Source: Neoarius graeffei
Lineage: Eukaryota; Chordata; Actinopteri; Siluriformes; Ariidae
Direction of reading: 5' to 3'
NCBI RefSeq assembly: GCF_027579695.1
Contig: NC_083571.1
Span: 73,699,279-73,763,278 of the forward strand
DNA length: 64,000 nucleotides
Shown here: positions 1 through 10,834 of the stretch, one piece after another
Layout: each line of letters opens with the position of its first letter
Position numbering within the stretch: the stretch's first letter is position 1
The notes under the pieces: generated by a model
What the model was told of the DNA's origin: nothing
The model's input: the letters and a program-made list of their open reading frames with translations, nothing else
Databases searched by the model: none
Position numbers and translations under genes: made by a program

Positions 1-804
1 AGATGGTGATTTTAACAAGGAAATTAAAAAGACAAATTTGCATTTTTTTTCCATTTTTAACTCATTCTGGAAGCTTGCCTGTGGCAGTAATGCTTAAACT
101 AAGAATGTTATTCAAATCTACACAGAAATATCTACCAATTTCAGTTTTACCAAGTCTCCACTATTCCTAGTTTGTCTGTAATAGGGTTTTGAAATTCGCC
201 AATTTCTAAAACATGCCATTTTCAGTAGCAAGAAATCCAATGTAGGATAGCAGTTAGGAACTTGTAAATTTTTTTCAGTAATCCCCAAGACCCATATTTT
301 ATATTTCCAAATTTTTGTTCTGTGTCTCTCAAGTATTGTTAAACTACAGGGGTTTAAAAAATCCATTTTCACCAAATTCAAATTTTTTATATATTTTCAT
401 ATAACTGATATTTGAGGGTTAATAAATGCTTCAATAAGGCTCAAGTAGGTTAGGAGACATGTTTCTTCCTCAATTTTAAATAAAATCTCAATTAATGCTC
501 AGTATTAATTATTTGTAAATTGATTGTAATCTAAGACTGTGTAACATTAGCAATCAATGACCAGCTATTGTGTACCAGTCAACAGCCAGCCTTATCAATA
601 TCAACACAGCACAATAGGTGACCTTTGATACCAGAACAGGTGGCTCATATCTTGTAGTTTTAGAGTCTGTAAACTGCATACTTGTTCAGATAACATTATA
701 TTGCTTGGATTATATTAAATACATTGTAATACAGAGCACTGAGAAAATTTACCAATGTTATTAACTGAATGTGTTTCTTTGCAAGGATTGGATATTTTGA
801 ATAG

Positions 805-1496
805 TTGACTAGGGAATTTAATTGTAGTTGCTTTCAATTTGAGATCAGTATAAATGAGTTTGTTCTTAGACATCTAGAAATGGCTGAACTTCCTCCCTGT
901 TCTATAGGAATTGGACTAAAGAAAGATTCTGACTGCCATAAACTAACATACAACAGAAATTGTAAGTTAAATACACTCTCTCAGTATAGTTTGGAGCAAA
1001 TTTCATTAATTAGAGAACTGAACTTGAGAACATTTCAAGCTCAGACACAGTATGTCTGCATCATGAGAAACTGTTTCTGATGAAATATGAAGAGCTACAG
1101 AAAAGTTGTTGTGATCCATATGAAAGGCACAAGAAAAAAGTTAAAACAGAATTACGTTCAATTCTTCCTGAAACAGCAGATTCACTTTCAAAACTGATAA
1201 ATAAAAATATTAAACCTGGACAAAAATTGTGTTCTAAATGTTCACAGAGAGTGAAAGAACATTTAAGCCAAGCAGATTCAGCAGGTTCTTCAGAATCAGA
1301 ACAAGAGAGCATGTGTGTAGATGTGGATCCAACATACACTGGTGAGGTAGCTGAATCACTTGCCAAAAGCCTTGTGTCAATTGGTTGCTCTCCACTGAAA
1401 ATTGCCAAGTATAGCCACAAACAGAAAGCTGCATATGGCAAAGCAAAGCTGCAACGAGTAGAAGAAACTTTACGTTCTAAAATGAAATTTTATTAA
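805..1496 (+). pseudogene. Cysteine-containing protein fragment in the foldback loop
   Basis: Two overlapping frames (805-1080 and 1080-1496) look like one interrupted coding region, with a one-base slip near 1050-1080. The second part has a CC-D-P motif and a KPGQKLCSKC motif followed by a Ser/Glu-rich stretch and a Lys-rich tail. Proteins with this layout are, as I recall, common as uncharacterised repeat-derived proteins in cnidarians and insects. The first part lies in the foldback arm and is therefore repeated inversely at 1477-1701. The function is unknown; it is probably part of the element's own lost gene. Confidence 0.4.
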
Positions 1497-1959
1497 TTAA
1501 TGAAATTTGCTCCAAACTATACTGAGAGAGTGTATTTAACTTACAATTTCTGTTGTATGTTAGTTTATGGCAGTCAGAATCTTTCTTTAGTCCAATTCCT
1601 ATAGAACAGGGAGGAAGTTCAGCCATTTCTAGATGTCTAAGAACAAACTCATTTATACCGATCTCAAATTGAAAGCAACTACAATTAAATTCCCTAGTCA
1701 ACTATTCAAAATATCCAGTCCTTGCAAAGAAACACATTCAGTTAATAACATTGGTAAATTTTCTCAGTGCTCTGTATTACAATGTATTTAATATAATCCA
1801 AACAATATAATGTTATCTGAACAAGTATGCAGTTTACAGACTCTAAAACTATAAGATATGAGCCACCTGTTCTGGTATCAAAGGTCACCTATGGAGCACT
1901 TGCATGTGACGTCACAGCCGATCCAGATTGTGACAGACGCCATCTTGTCGGTCAAACGC

Positions 1960-2478
1960 CATATTTCCGCCTTCTACTTCTGCTTCTACTTCTACCTTTT
2001 CTTCTGGAAAACCCTACTATATACAGTTCTACTACAACGGCTGCGGCTACAAGCTCTCCCTACCTGTACACGTTTTTTATGTTTTTTGTGTGTATTTTTG
2101 CATGTTGTTCGTCTGTACCAGACTTCAATATCCACTACAACCGTATGGACTTACTGGACATTGGTTTCCAGCAGAAAATGACGGTTTGTAGCGATTTCCA
2201 TCGCATGCACAACATTCCGGACAAGATAGCGAGACCAGCAGGGTCTCCGTGGATTGTTATCAGAAGCAAAGCGAAGGAGGCGGCGTCGGGAGCGGAAGCA
2301 AAAGCGAGGCTGCAGGCAGAGCCGGCCTGTTAACTAAGCTCAGAAAACAGCCACTCAAATCTCCACTGCCAAGCCTCTACCTCTCCAACGCCAGATCCAT
2401 GGTAAACAAGACGGACGATTTGGAATTACAACTGGAATTACCTTATTCTATTCTATTCTATTCTATTCTATTCTATAA
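1960..2478 (+). mobile_element. LINE fragment: 5' region and endonuclease start joined to a TTCTA-repeat tail
   Basis: Around 2100-2330 the reading frame contains HNIPDKIARPAGSPW, followed in another frame by KQPLKSPLPSLYLSNARSM and NKTDDLELQL, the usual beginning of a fish non-LTR retrotransposon endonuclease. Coding stops abruptly at about 2440 and a run of TTCTA units (2446-2475) follows. This is a LINE copy lacking its reverse transcriptase, either internally deleted or ended at a simple repeat. The exact left boundary is uncertain. Confidence 0.6.
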
Positions 2479-2497
2479 TCGGCTGGTCAGTGCTATA

Positions 2498-2845
2498 CTA
2501 CTTAAGTGACTTACCCGTCCAATGAGGATTATTTTCTTGTTTACAAGATGCCACATCTGAGTCGCTGACAAATCCTGAATTTCTGTAAAGATAACTGTCC
2601 AGAGATTTATAAGCATGCAGTGCTTCACCACTGAACAGCGAGGGAAAGTTGATGAGGTAATTATACACGTCTGGGTATTCCGCTGGCAGTTCAATATCCA
2701 CTGACACGGTCATGAAAACTACATCCGGTAAGCCATAAGGGTCACTAATCCGTAGATCGTTTATTTTAGACATATATCTAGTTATCTGTTCATTAGAGAA
2801 ATGAGCCGTGTAGTCCGTCGGTTGAAATTTATCCATTCTGTACAC
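2498..2845 (-). pseudogene. N-terminal fragment of a YqaJ-type transposon protein
   Basis: The 115-residue frame contains EYPDVYNYLINFPSLFSGEA followed by LHAYKSLDSY, which aligns by eye with the plus-strand frame at 39101 (SYPDIVNYFVNSKSAYTLDD, then LKAYKLLESY). In fish this N-terminal block is known from proteins that continue into a SWIM zinc finger and a YqaJ-like viral recombinase nuclease domain. Neither downstream domain is present here. The start Met is followed by DKFQPTDYTAHF. The fragment belongs to the transposon at 1893-2929. Confidence 0.6.
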
Positions 2846-3540
2846 GAGTGCAGCAGTATTCAGCTGTGTTTTTTACCAACAAGATGGCGGCTGTGTACTT
2901 TCCGGTCACGTTACTGCAAGATCTCTATAGTGCTGTGTTGATATTGATAAGGCTGGCTGTTGACTGGTACACAATAGCTGGTCATTGATTGCTAATGTTA
3001 CACAGTCTTAGATTAAAATCAATTTACAAATAATTAATACTGAGCATTAATTGAAATTTTATTTAAAATTGAGGAAGAAACATGTCTCCTAACCTACTTG
3101 AGCCTTATTGAAGCATTTATTTACCCTCAAATATCAGTTGTATGAAAATATATCAAAAATTCGAATTTGGTGAAAATGGATTTTTTAAACCCCTGTAGTT
3201 TAAAAATACTTGAGAGACACAGAACAAAAATTTGGAAATATAAAATATGGGTCTTGGGGATTACTGAAAAAAATTTACAAGTTCCTAACTGCTGTCCCAC
3301 ATTGGATTTATTGCTACTGAAAATGGCATGTTTTAGAAATCGGCGAATTTCAAAACCCTATTACAGACAAACTAGGAATAGTGGAGACTTGGTAAAACTG
3401 AAATTGGTAAATATTTCTGTGTAGATTTGAATAACATTCTTAGTTTAAGCATTACTGCCACAGGCAAGCTTCCAGAATGAGTTAAAAATGGAAAAAAATG
3501 CAAATTTGTCTTTTTAATTTCCTTGTTAAAATCACCATCT

Positions 3541-3839
3541 AATATACAATGACCACTGAAATTCTAAGTTGAAGCTTGTAGTACAAGACATTGAGTCTCT
3601 CTGTGCAAAATTTTAGGTTTCTATCTTGCATAATAAAGATTATATTACACTTTGAAATATGTATGTTTTGAGCAAAATGCAAAAAAATTGAAAAATTCAA
3701 ATGCCTGTATCTCTGAAACCATTGGAGATAGGAAGCTCAAATTTTGGGGATTAACTTCTTTTAATAGTATCTCTGAGCCCTCCAAATTTCATTGAAATCT
3801 GAGATGGTCGAGCATAAATTTGTCAGATATTTGTTGATT
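3541..3839. other. AT-rich spacer without gene
   Basis: No open frame or RNA gene is visible. The sequence could be the continuation of the foldback arm, whose partner would lie left of the window. Confidence 0.5.
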
Positions 3840-4338
3840 TGGCATGGAATGACCCATATGCAGATAAGCATAGAGGAGAGACTCCCAACTTCCTACTTAG
3901 TGACAGAGTATGGGTGGCCATGAAAAACCTAAGGGAGACCAACACCTGCAGGAAGCTCCAACCTCGATACATCAGGCCATTCAAAGTCCTGTGGCGCATC
4001 AACGAAGTGTCATACCGTCTCGAACTCCCTCCCCACAGCCGAATATCACCCACTTTTCACGTCTCACACCTTAAACCTGTCATCTCAGGACCCATCACCA
4101 GCAACACACTGACCCAAGAACACCCCTCACTTGACCTTGAAGGAGATCCCATCTACCAGGTCAACAAGATCCTCGATTCAAGACGTAGAGGAGGCCAAGT
4201 TGAGTACTTGGTAGACTGGGAGGGGTACGGGCCAGAGGAACAAAGCTGGGTCAAATCCAAGGACATCCTTGACCCCCTTCTGAAGCAAGAGTTCCACGCC
4301 CAACATCGTAGCAAACCAGCACCCAGAGGTAGGGGTCG
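3840..4338 (+). mobile_element. Older Ty3/Gypsy fossil: end of integrase and chromodomain
   Basis: The frame shows the integrase C-terminal pattern ([33 protein letters not shown]) and then a chromodomain ([17 protein letters not shown]). It is a different copy from the one that follows, clearly diverged in sequence. The 5' part of the element is missing. It is interrupted at 4338 by the younger Gypsy element and its own sequence resumes after that element's target duplication at 9864. It is a broken fossil. Confidence 0.85.
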
Positions 4339-4949
4339 TGTTAGGACTGGGACTGTTTTGGCCTCTAGAGGCCGCTGTTATTTCATTTTCTTGTCATGTT
4401 TGTTTTGGCCTCTAGAGGCCGCCACTGTTTCTGTGTTTTATGTTTGTTGTTTTCCATGTGTCTTGTGCCCCGCCTAGTCCTCATTAGTGTCACCTGTGGC
4501 CTATTTTAGTTTGTGTATTTATACCCCTGAGTTCAGTCCTCTTGTCACGGAGTCTTTGTGCTGTTATGTTTAGCTCCAGTTACCTCTGTTCTGTGTTCCT
4601 TGCTGTTGTCTCTTTGGTTTTGCACTTTGATTTTCTTTTTGGACTTTTTGGACTTTGTGTTTACTGTTTTTTTGATCTTCTGAGCGTTGGTATTTTGCCT
4701 TTTCTTTTCTAGTTTTTTGCTTTTGTATTTAACTTTGACCTTTTGGATATTTTATTTTTCCCTTCATCTTCTGAGCATTTTTTGGATTATATTTTTGTTT
4801 GGACTGTAAATATTGTAAATAAACTTTTTGATACTTTTCTACTTCCGCCTCACACCTCTGCACTTGAGTCATCCCCCTGCTGGCCTAGTGGGGGTTTGCT
4901 GGATTATCACACCAACGAACCAGGTTCGAATCCCAGCAAAACCCTAACA
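4339..4949 (+). repeat. 5' LTR of the Gypsy element
   Basis: Begins TGTTAGG and ends CCTAACA; matched by 9264-9863. It contains the repeated motif TTTTGGCCTCTAGAGGCC and an AATAAA signal near 4816. Close to its right end is GGTTCGAATCC, identical to a tRNA B-box consensus. Confidence 0.92.
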
Positions 4950-5106
4950 GAAAGACTCTGTCATGACCGACTCAGCAGAGGCTGCTTCAACTGTCTACCT
5001 GGCCAACCTTCAGGGAATTATGGCAGCTTTGACATGCTTCGGAGCGACCATGGACACTCATGGGTGAACACTCACAAGCCAACGTGAGGCCCTTGCTCGC
5101 CATGAG

Positions 5107-5952
5107 ATGCTGCTTCAGCAAATTGGGAAAACCCTGGCACAGCTGACACCTTTGCCTGCATATCCTGATCCAGCTCCTGCTCCAGTGCCTCCTGCCACAC
5201 TGTCTCCTTCACCTCGTGAACCCAGCCTTCCTGCACCACAGAGGTATGACGGCAAGCACGGTGAGTGCCGGGAGTTCCTTACCCAGTGCCAACTCACCTT
5301 TGAGCTCCAGCCTACCACCTACACTACGGATCGCCGCAAGATCGCCTTTGTGATAACCTTGTTAGCTGGTAAGGCACGAGCTTGGGCAACAGCTATCTGG
5401 CAGAGACGGGGACCCGAGTGCTCTGATTTTGAACTATTTACTGAAGAGATGCTTCGGGTCTTCGACCAGGCGGACATCAGTACCGACGCAGCCAGAAAGC
5501 TCATGTCCATCCGGCAAGAAGGAAGCGTCGCAGATTATGCCATCTCGTTCCGGACGCTCGCAGCAGTAAGTGGATGGAACGAGACTGCCCTGGTGTCAGC
5601 CTTCCACCATGGTCTGTCTAACCCCATCAAGGACGGCCTGGCCTCTATTGGAGGCCCAAGTGACCTCGAAACTCTCATCTCACATTCTACTCGTCTGGAC
5701 AACAGAATGAGAGAACGCCGCCAAGTCCTGAGCCTCCCCAGCCTCCCTGCCTCTACCTGGAGCCCGTCTACCTCCTCCAGTGACTGTCCAGAACCCATGC
5801 AAGTGGGTCGTACTCGCCTCTCCGCATCTGAGAGGGAGCGCAGAAGGAGGGACAAGTGCTGCATCTACTGTGGCAAGCCTGGTCACTTCCGAGCATCATG
5901 TCCCGAACTCTCGAGAAAAGGACCGCCCCGTCCAGCCGAGGGAGGGTTGTGA
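5107..5952 (+). pseudogene. Gag region of the Gypsy fossil
   Basis: A Pro-rich N-terminal part is followed by the capsid-like Gag helices (FLTQCQLTFELQP, KARAWATAIWQ) and one CCHC zinc knuckle ([14 protein letters not shown]) near the C-terminus. The Gag frame is followed by pol in another frame with about 100 bp overlap, as is usual where these elements use frameshifting. Treated as a fossil. Confidence 0.85.
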
Positions 5953-8900
5953 CGGGGCCTACCCTCTCTCCCGGACTCCCTGGCCAAGGAATCTACATCC
6001 CGGTCTCCATCTCCTGGGGTGAGTCTGTCCACTCTTGTCAAGCTTTGTTAGACTCAGGGGCGGCTGGAAACTTTATGGATGTCAACTTCGCCCAAAGTAT
6101 CAATGTCCCGACTGCACCTCTTGAAGTCCCACTGTCTGTGTCTGCCCTCGATGGCCAAGTGTTAGGTGATGGAAGAGTCACCCAAGTTACTTCTCCAGTC
6201 TTCCTCCAGTCTCAAGGTCACAAGGAAGAAATATCCCTGCACCTGATTCCTTCACCAGAGTTCCCAGTGATTCTAGGCCTTCCTTGGCTTACCCGCCACA
6301 ACCCTCGCAGAGACTGGGTAACAAGCCAGGTTGTGGAATGGGGCCCTGCGTGCCATGCCTCTTGTCTGCTCTCTAGCTCTCCTGTGTCTCCTGCCGAGCC
6401 TCCTGATCTCACCGAGTTATCTCAAGTTCCCACAGAGTACTGGGATCTCAAGGAAGTTTTCAGCAAGAGCAGGGCTGCCGTTCTTCCTCCGCACCGGGCC
6501 TACGACTGTGCCATCGACTTGCTCCCTGGGACTACCCCTCCTCGTGGCAGACTGTTTTCCCTCTCTCAGCCAGAACGCAAGGCCATGGAGGAATACCTCA
6601 AAGACGCCCTGGTCTCTGGGTTCATTCGACCCTCCACCTCACCTGCTGGTGCCAGCTTCTTCTTTGTCGGCAAGAAGGATGGGGGGCTCCGACCATGTAT
6701 TGACCACAGGGGCCTGAACAAGATCACTGTGCGCAACCGATATCCCCTTCCGCTGATGTCCACAGCATTTGACCTGCTCCAAGGCGCCACCGTCTTCACC
6801 AAGTTGGACCTACGGAACGCATACCACCTCATCTGTATCCGACAGGGAGACGAGTGGAAGACTGCCTTTAACACCCCGTCTGGGCACTACGAATACCAGG
6901 TGATGCCCTTCGGACTCACCAACGCACCAGCTGTTTTTCAGGCCCTAATCAATGATGTCTTGAGGGACATGATTAACCTGTACGTTTTTGTCTACCTCGA
7001 CGACATCCTTATCTTTTCCAAGACCGTGCAGAAGCACCGCCACCATGTCCGCCAGGTTCTCCAGAGGCTGCTACAGAACAATCTGTTTGCCAAGGCCCAG
7101 AAATGCGAATTTCATGTTCCCGAGGTCTCCTTTCTGGGTTTTATAGTACGGACAGGCCAACTCCAAATGGACCCAGCTAAGACCCTGGCCGTCCGGGACT
7201 GGCCCACTCCCAAGTCCATCAAAGAGGTTCAGCGGTTCTTAGGATTTGCTAACTTCTACCGCAAGTTTATCAGGAACTTTAGTTCTGTAGCAGCACCCAT
7301 GTCGGACCTCACCAAAGGGACAGGTGGATCTTATGTCTGGTCTCCTCAGGCGGAAAAGGCGTTCAAAGACCTCAAGGACCGCTTCTGCATGGCACCCATT
7401 CTGGTCCTCCCGGACACCTCCCAACCATTCATCGTGGAGGTGGACGCCTCGGACAGTGGTGTCGGCGCGGTGCTCTCTCAACGTTCGGAAGGAAAGCTTC
7501 ACCCCTGCGCTTACTTCTCCCACCGCCTGAGTCCTGCGGAGTCCCGGTACGATATGGGGGATCGAGAACTGCTAGCGGTCAAACTGGCCCTTGAGGAGTG
7601 GAGGCACTGGCTGGAGGGAGCGCAACATCCATTCCTGGTTTGGACTGACCACAAGAACCTGGAGTACCTCCAGCAAGCCAAGAGACTGAACCCACGACAG
7701 GCTAGGTGGGCCCTGTTTTTCAGTCAGTTTGACTTCACCCTCTCGTACCGCCCCGGCTCCAAAAACACCAAACCTGACGCACTGTCCAGGCTGTTCTCTG
7801 CCACTAACAGGGAGACTGAAGGCGGGCCTATTATCCCTGTGTCCCGGATTGTGGCCCCTGTCCGCTGGGGTATTGAGAAGGCCGTCCGACGAGCCCAACG
7901 CCAGGACCCCGGTCCTGGGACGGGGCCACCGGGCCTCTTGTACATCCCACATCAAGCCCGGGCCAAGGTTCTCCAGTGGGGTCACTCTTCCCCTCTCACC
8001 GCCCACCCGGGAGCTCGGAGGACCCTGGACTTCCTGAAAAGACGCTTCTGGTGGCCTAACATGGAGAAGGAAGTTAGGTCATTTGTCCTGTCCTGTGAGG
8101 TCTGCACCAGAACCAAGAACCCGCGACAGCGTCCCCAGGGTCTCCTGCATCCTCTGACCATTCCCCGGCGTCCCTGGTCCCACGTGGCAGTCGACTTCAT
8201 CACGGGTCTCCCTGAGTCTCAAGGTAACACTGTCATTTTGGTTATAGTCGACAGATTCTCGAAGGCCTGCCGCTTCATACCACTGTGCAAACTCCCTTCT
8301 GCTCTTGAAACAGCCAAACTTATTTTTAATCATGTCTTCCGAGTCTTTGGTCTCCCACAGGACATTGTCTCAGACCGAGGGCCCCAGTTCTCCTCCCAAG
8401 TGTGGCACGGGTTCTGCAAGGTCATCGGAGCCACTGCCAGCCTCTCCTCTGGGTTTCACCCACAGTCCAATGGCCAGACGGAGAGGCTCAACCAGGACCT
8501 GGAAACCACCCTGCGAGGCCTGGCTATGGATAACCCGACATCGTGGAACACCTGGCTGCCATGGGCAGAGTATGCCCACAACACCCTGCAGTCATCAGCC
8601 ACCAAGCTGTCGCCATTTCAGTGCCAATTCGGGTTCCAGCCACCTCTGTTCCCGGACCAGGAGGAGGACGCGGGGGTGCCCTCAGTCAACCAATATGTGA
8701 GACGGTGTCGCAAGACCTGGAGCAAGGTCAGGAAGACCCTCATCCAGACCTCCAGAACCAACCAGACTCAGGCCAACCGCCATAGAAGACCTGCCCACGC
8801 TTTCTGCCCTGGGCAGCGGGTTTGGCTGTCCACTAAGGACCTTCCACTGCGGGTGGAGAACCACAAGCTTGCTCCTCGCTACATTGGCCCCTTCAAGGTG

Positions 8901-9269
8901 GTGCGCAGGGTGAACCCTGTCTCCTATCGGCTCCAGTTGCCCCGGACTCTGAGGATCAACCCCACATTCCATGTTTCCCTGTTGCGACCCATACTGACGT
9001 CCACGTATGCCCCTGCCCCTAGGAACCCCCCACCCTCCCGCATCTTCCAGGGTCAGACTGTGCTCACTATGCATCGCCTGCTTGACTCCCGCCGGGTCCG
9101 CGGCGGGCTGCAATATCTTGTGGACTGGGAGGGCTATGGTCCTGAGGAGCGCTGCTGGGTTCCTGCTCGGGACGTCTTATATAAAGAACTGTGTCGGGAC
9201 TTCCATTCGGCCCATCCGGATCGCCCTGGGAACGTCAGGAGACGCTCCTGGGGGGGGGGGTCCTGTTAG
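5856..9269 (+). pseudogene. Pol region of the Gypsy fossil: protease, RT, RNase H, integrase, chromodomain
   Basis: Domains appear in the standard Ty3/Gypsy order: protease ([12 protein letters not shown]), reverse transcriptase ([10 protein letters not shown]), RNase H ([16 protein letters not shown]), an integrase with an HHCC zinc-binding part and DDE core ([33 protein letters not shown]), and a C-terminal chromodomain ([15 protein letters not shown]). The chromodomain marks the chromovirus lineage, in which it is known to guide integration to chromatin. The frame is long and open, in keeping with a young copy. Confidence 0.92.
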
Positions 9270-9863
9270 GACTGGGACTGTTTTGGCCTCTAGAGGCTGC
9301 TGTTATTTCATTTTCTTGTCATGTTTGTTTTGGCCTCTAGAGGCCACCACTGTTTCTGTGTTTTATGTTTGTTGCTTTCCATGTGTCTTGTGCCCCGCCT
9401 AGTCCTCATTAGTGTCACAGAAGCCTATTTTCGCTTGTGTATTTATACCCCTGAGTTCAGTCCTCTTGTCACGGAGTCTTTGTGCTGTTATCTTTAGCTC
9501 CAGTTACCTCTGTTCTGTGTTCCTTGCCGTTGTCTCTTTGGTTTTGCACTTTGCTTTTCTTTTTGGACTTTGTGTTTACTGTTTTTTTATCTTCTGAGCA
9601 TTGGTATTTTGCCTTTTCTTTTCTAGTTTTTTGCTTTTGTATTTAACTTTGACCTTTTGGATATTTTATTTTTCCCTTCATCTTCTGAGCGTTTTTTGGA
9701 TTATATTTTTGTTTGGACTGTAAATATTGTAAATAAACTTTTTGATACTTTTCTACTTCCGCCTCACGCCTCTGCACTTGAGTCATCCCCCTGCTGGCCT
9801 AGTGGGGGTTTGCTGGATTATCACACCAACAAAGCAGGTTTGAATCCCAGCAAAACCCTAATA
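9264..9863 (+). repeat. 3' LTR of the Gypsy element
   Basis: Same sequence as 4339-4949 with about 20 differences and one indel of about 11 bp. A run of G precedes it (9250-9260), in the place of the polypurine tract. Confidence 0.92.
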
Positions 9864-10084
9864 GGTCGTCCCAGAAAGATACATCTGTAAATGCCTGCAT
9901 CCTCACATACAGCTAGGTCTCTCCATTGCATATAAAATTTGGACTCCACTCCAGGCTCTAATAAGAAAGACTTGAATTTGGGCACCCTGTAAACCTCCTT
10001 AGTTTGAGCTTACTTAAGGTCATTTTAGCATGGAGTGATTCAAAAGAGGTATTAAAACTCCCTTTACCCTTTACTTCAACACAA
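9864..10084 (+). mobile_element. Resumed 3' part of the older Gypsy fossil, then unassigned sequence
   Basis: The target duplication GGTCG begins this segment. The first bases continue the older element interrupted at 4338. From about 9890 no coding is visible, and the end of the older copy (its 3' LTR) is not recognisable. Confidence 0.55.
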
Positions 10085-10510
10085 AACTTGATTTTAAATT
10101 GAACAGAGTCAGAACAGAGACAGAAGAGAGCAACTGGACTTGCTTGAAGATTCTTGAAAATTGTGCGTACAAACAGATATGTTTCTACGCACTTTGGGAT
10201 GAGATCCCTTCGACTGGTGTGGGAGTATGAGAGGACTTACAGAAAACTGGCAGACATCTAGCCAGAGAGGATCGTTCATTTTTGTCAACCTGGAACGACC
10301 ATCACTGAACAGAGGTGGGTGTATGACATCTTTTATCAGCCACCTACAATGCAGCCATCAGCATTCTGATTCAGATTCTATGATGATCCATGAGAGGATA
10401 AATACTTGATACTCCCTATTAGTCAGACAGAACTGAGGAAGCCTTTCGGATGAGAGGTGAAACGTCTTCAAGAATCATCAAGCAAGTCCAGTTGCTCTCT
10501 TCCACCAATC
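10085..10510 (+). mobile_element. Penelope-like retroelement remnant (3' end)
   Basis: The frame near 10275-10320 contains VNLERPSLNRGG, the tail motif of GIY-YIG endonuclease domains in fish Penelope-like elements. A 33-bp stretch at 10125-10157 (AGCAACTGGACTTGCTTGAA) returns inverted at about 10468-10500, and the block ACTGAGGAAGCC...GGTGAAACGTCTTC (10434-10465) is typical of their terminal repeats. The copy is a broken fossil. Confidence 0.6.
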
Positions 10511-10762
10511 ACAGATTACTGTGTCTTTTGTAATTTTCCATTTTTAAATAATGTTCAAAATATTTTATGGTTAGCTTTCGACTTTAACATTGTAAAGTGT
10601 TGTGTGGAGATTAGTTAGAAAAAAAATTTATTCAATTTTAATGCCAGCAGATAACTCTGAAAATACACAAAAGGTTGTACTGGCATTTCCTACCTACTGT
10701 ATGTGAACTTTTGTAATTGTACTTATTCTCTCTGAGAAACACCGGAGCTATAAATAACCCAT

Positions 10763-10834
10763 AGGTTCCACCGAGATTTGAACTCGGATCGCTGGATTCA
10801 GAGTCCAGAGTGCTAACCATTACACCATGGAACC
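10763..10834 (-). tRNA. tRNA-Gln (anticodon CTG)
   Basis: The minus strand reads GGTTCCATGGTGTAATGGTT and onward, with a D arm, the anticodon loop CTCTGAA (anticodon CTG), a T arm with GAGTTCAAATCTC, and an acceptor stem GGTTCC/GGAACC. The 72-nt length and the internal A and B boxes fit a working nuclear gene. No run of four T follows at once; the first lies about 95 bp downstream, so the terminator is weak. It sits about 1.4 kb upstream of the osbp start and is divergent to it. Confidence 0.95.

Larger units (their letters stand above)
1893..2929. mobile_element. YqaJ-associated DNA transposon copy (ISL2EU-like), inserted in the foldback arm
   Basis: Comparison with the uninterrupted left arm (about 600-640) shows that this block is extra. 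It has imperfect inverted ends of about 50 bp: AGCACTTGCATGTGACGTC on the left, AGATCTTGCAGTAACGTGA on the right in reverse complement, then CGCCATCTTGT on both sides. CTAT is repeated at the junctions. Inside are a minus-strand coding fragment (2498-2845) like the one at 39101-39421 and a LINE piece. The ISL2EU assignment rests on the YqaJ-type gene, not on a transposase, which is absent. Confidence 0.6.
1..3540. repeat. Long foldback (inverted-repeat) element with nested insertion
   Basis: The first 1012 bases reappear in reverse complement on the right: 1-617 matches 2930-3540 and about 615-1012 matches 1494-1892. The two right-hand blocks are separated by a 1.04 kb insertion. The loop is about 480 bp (1013-1493). 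The arms are nearly identical, so the duplication or gene conversion is recent. The left arm starts exactly at the window edge, so the element may extend outside. No family assignment is possible; the arms and loop carry pieces of an unclassified coding sequence. Confidence 0.9.
4339..9863 (+). mobile_element. Ty3/Gypsy LTR retrotransposon (chromovirus type), nearly whole fossil
   Basis: Two LTRs of about 611 and 600 bp (TGTTAGGACTGG at both starts) flank gag and pol. The 5-bp target duplication GGTCG is seen at 4334-4338 and 9864-9868. The LTRs differ at about 20 positions plus one short indel, roughly 3-4 percent, so insertion was probably a few million years ago. The pol frame is open over its whole length; the element as a whole appears to carry very few breaks. 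No envelope gene is seen. It lies inside an older Gypsy copy. Confidence 0.95.

Noticed and set aside
118-381. 87-residue minus-strand frame, mirrored at 3167-3424
   Set aside because: It is the same foldback arm read from both sides; no known motif and no start context. Kept only as part of the foldback.
2249-2509. Frame resembling a small protein with Gly/Ser repeats
   Set aside because: It is the LINE endonuclease start running into the TTCTA repeat.
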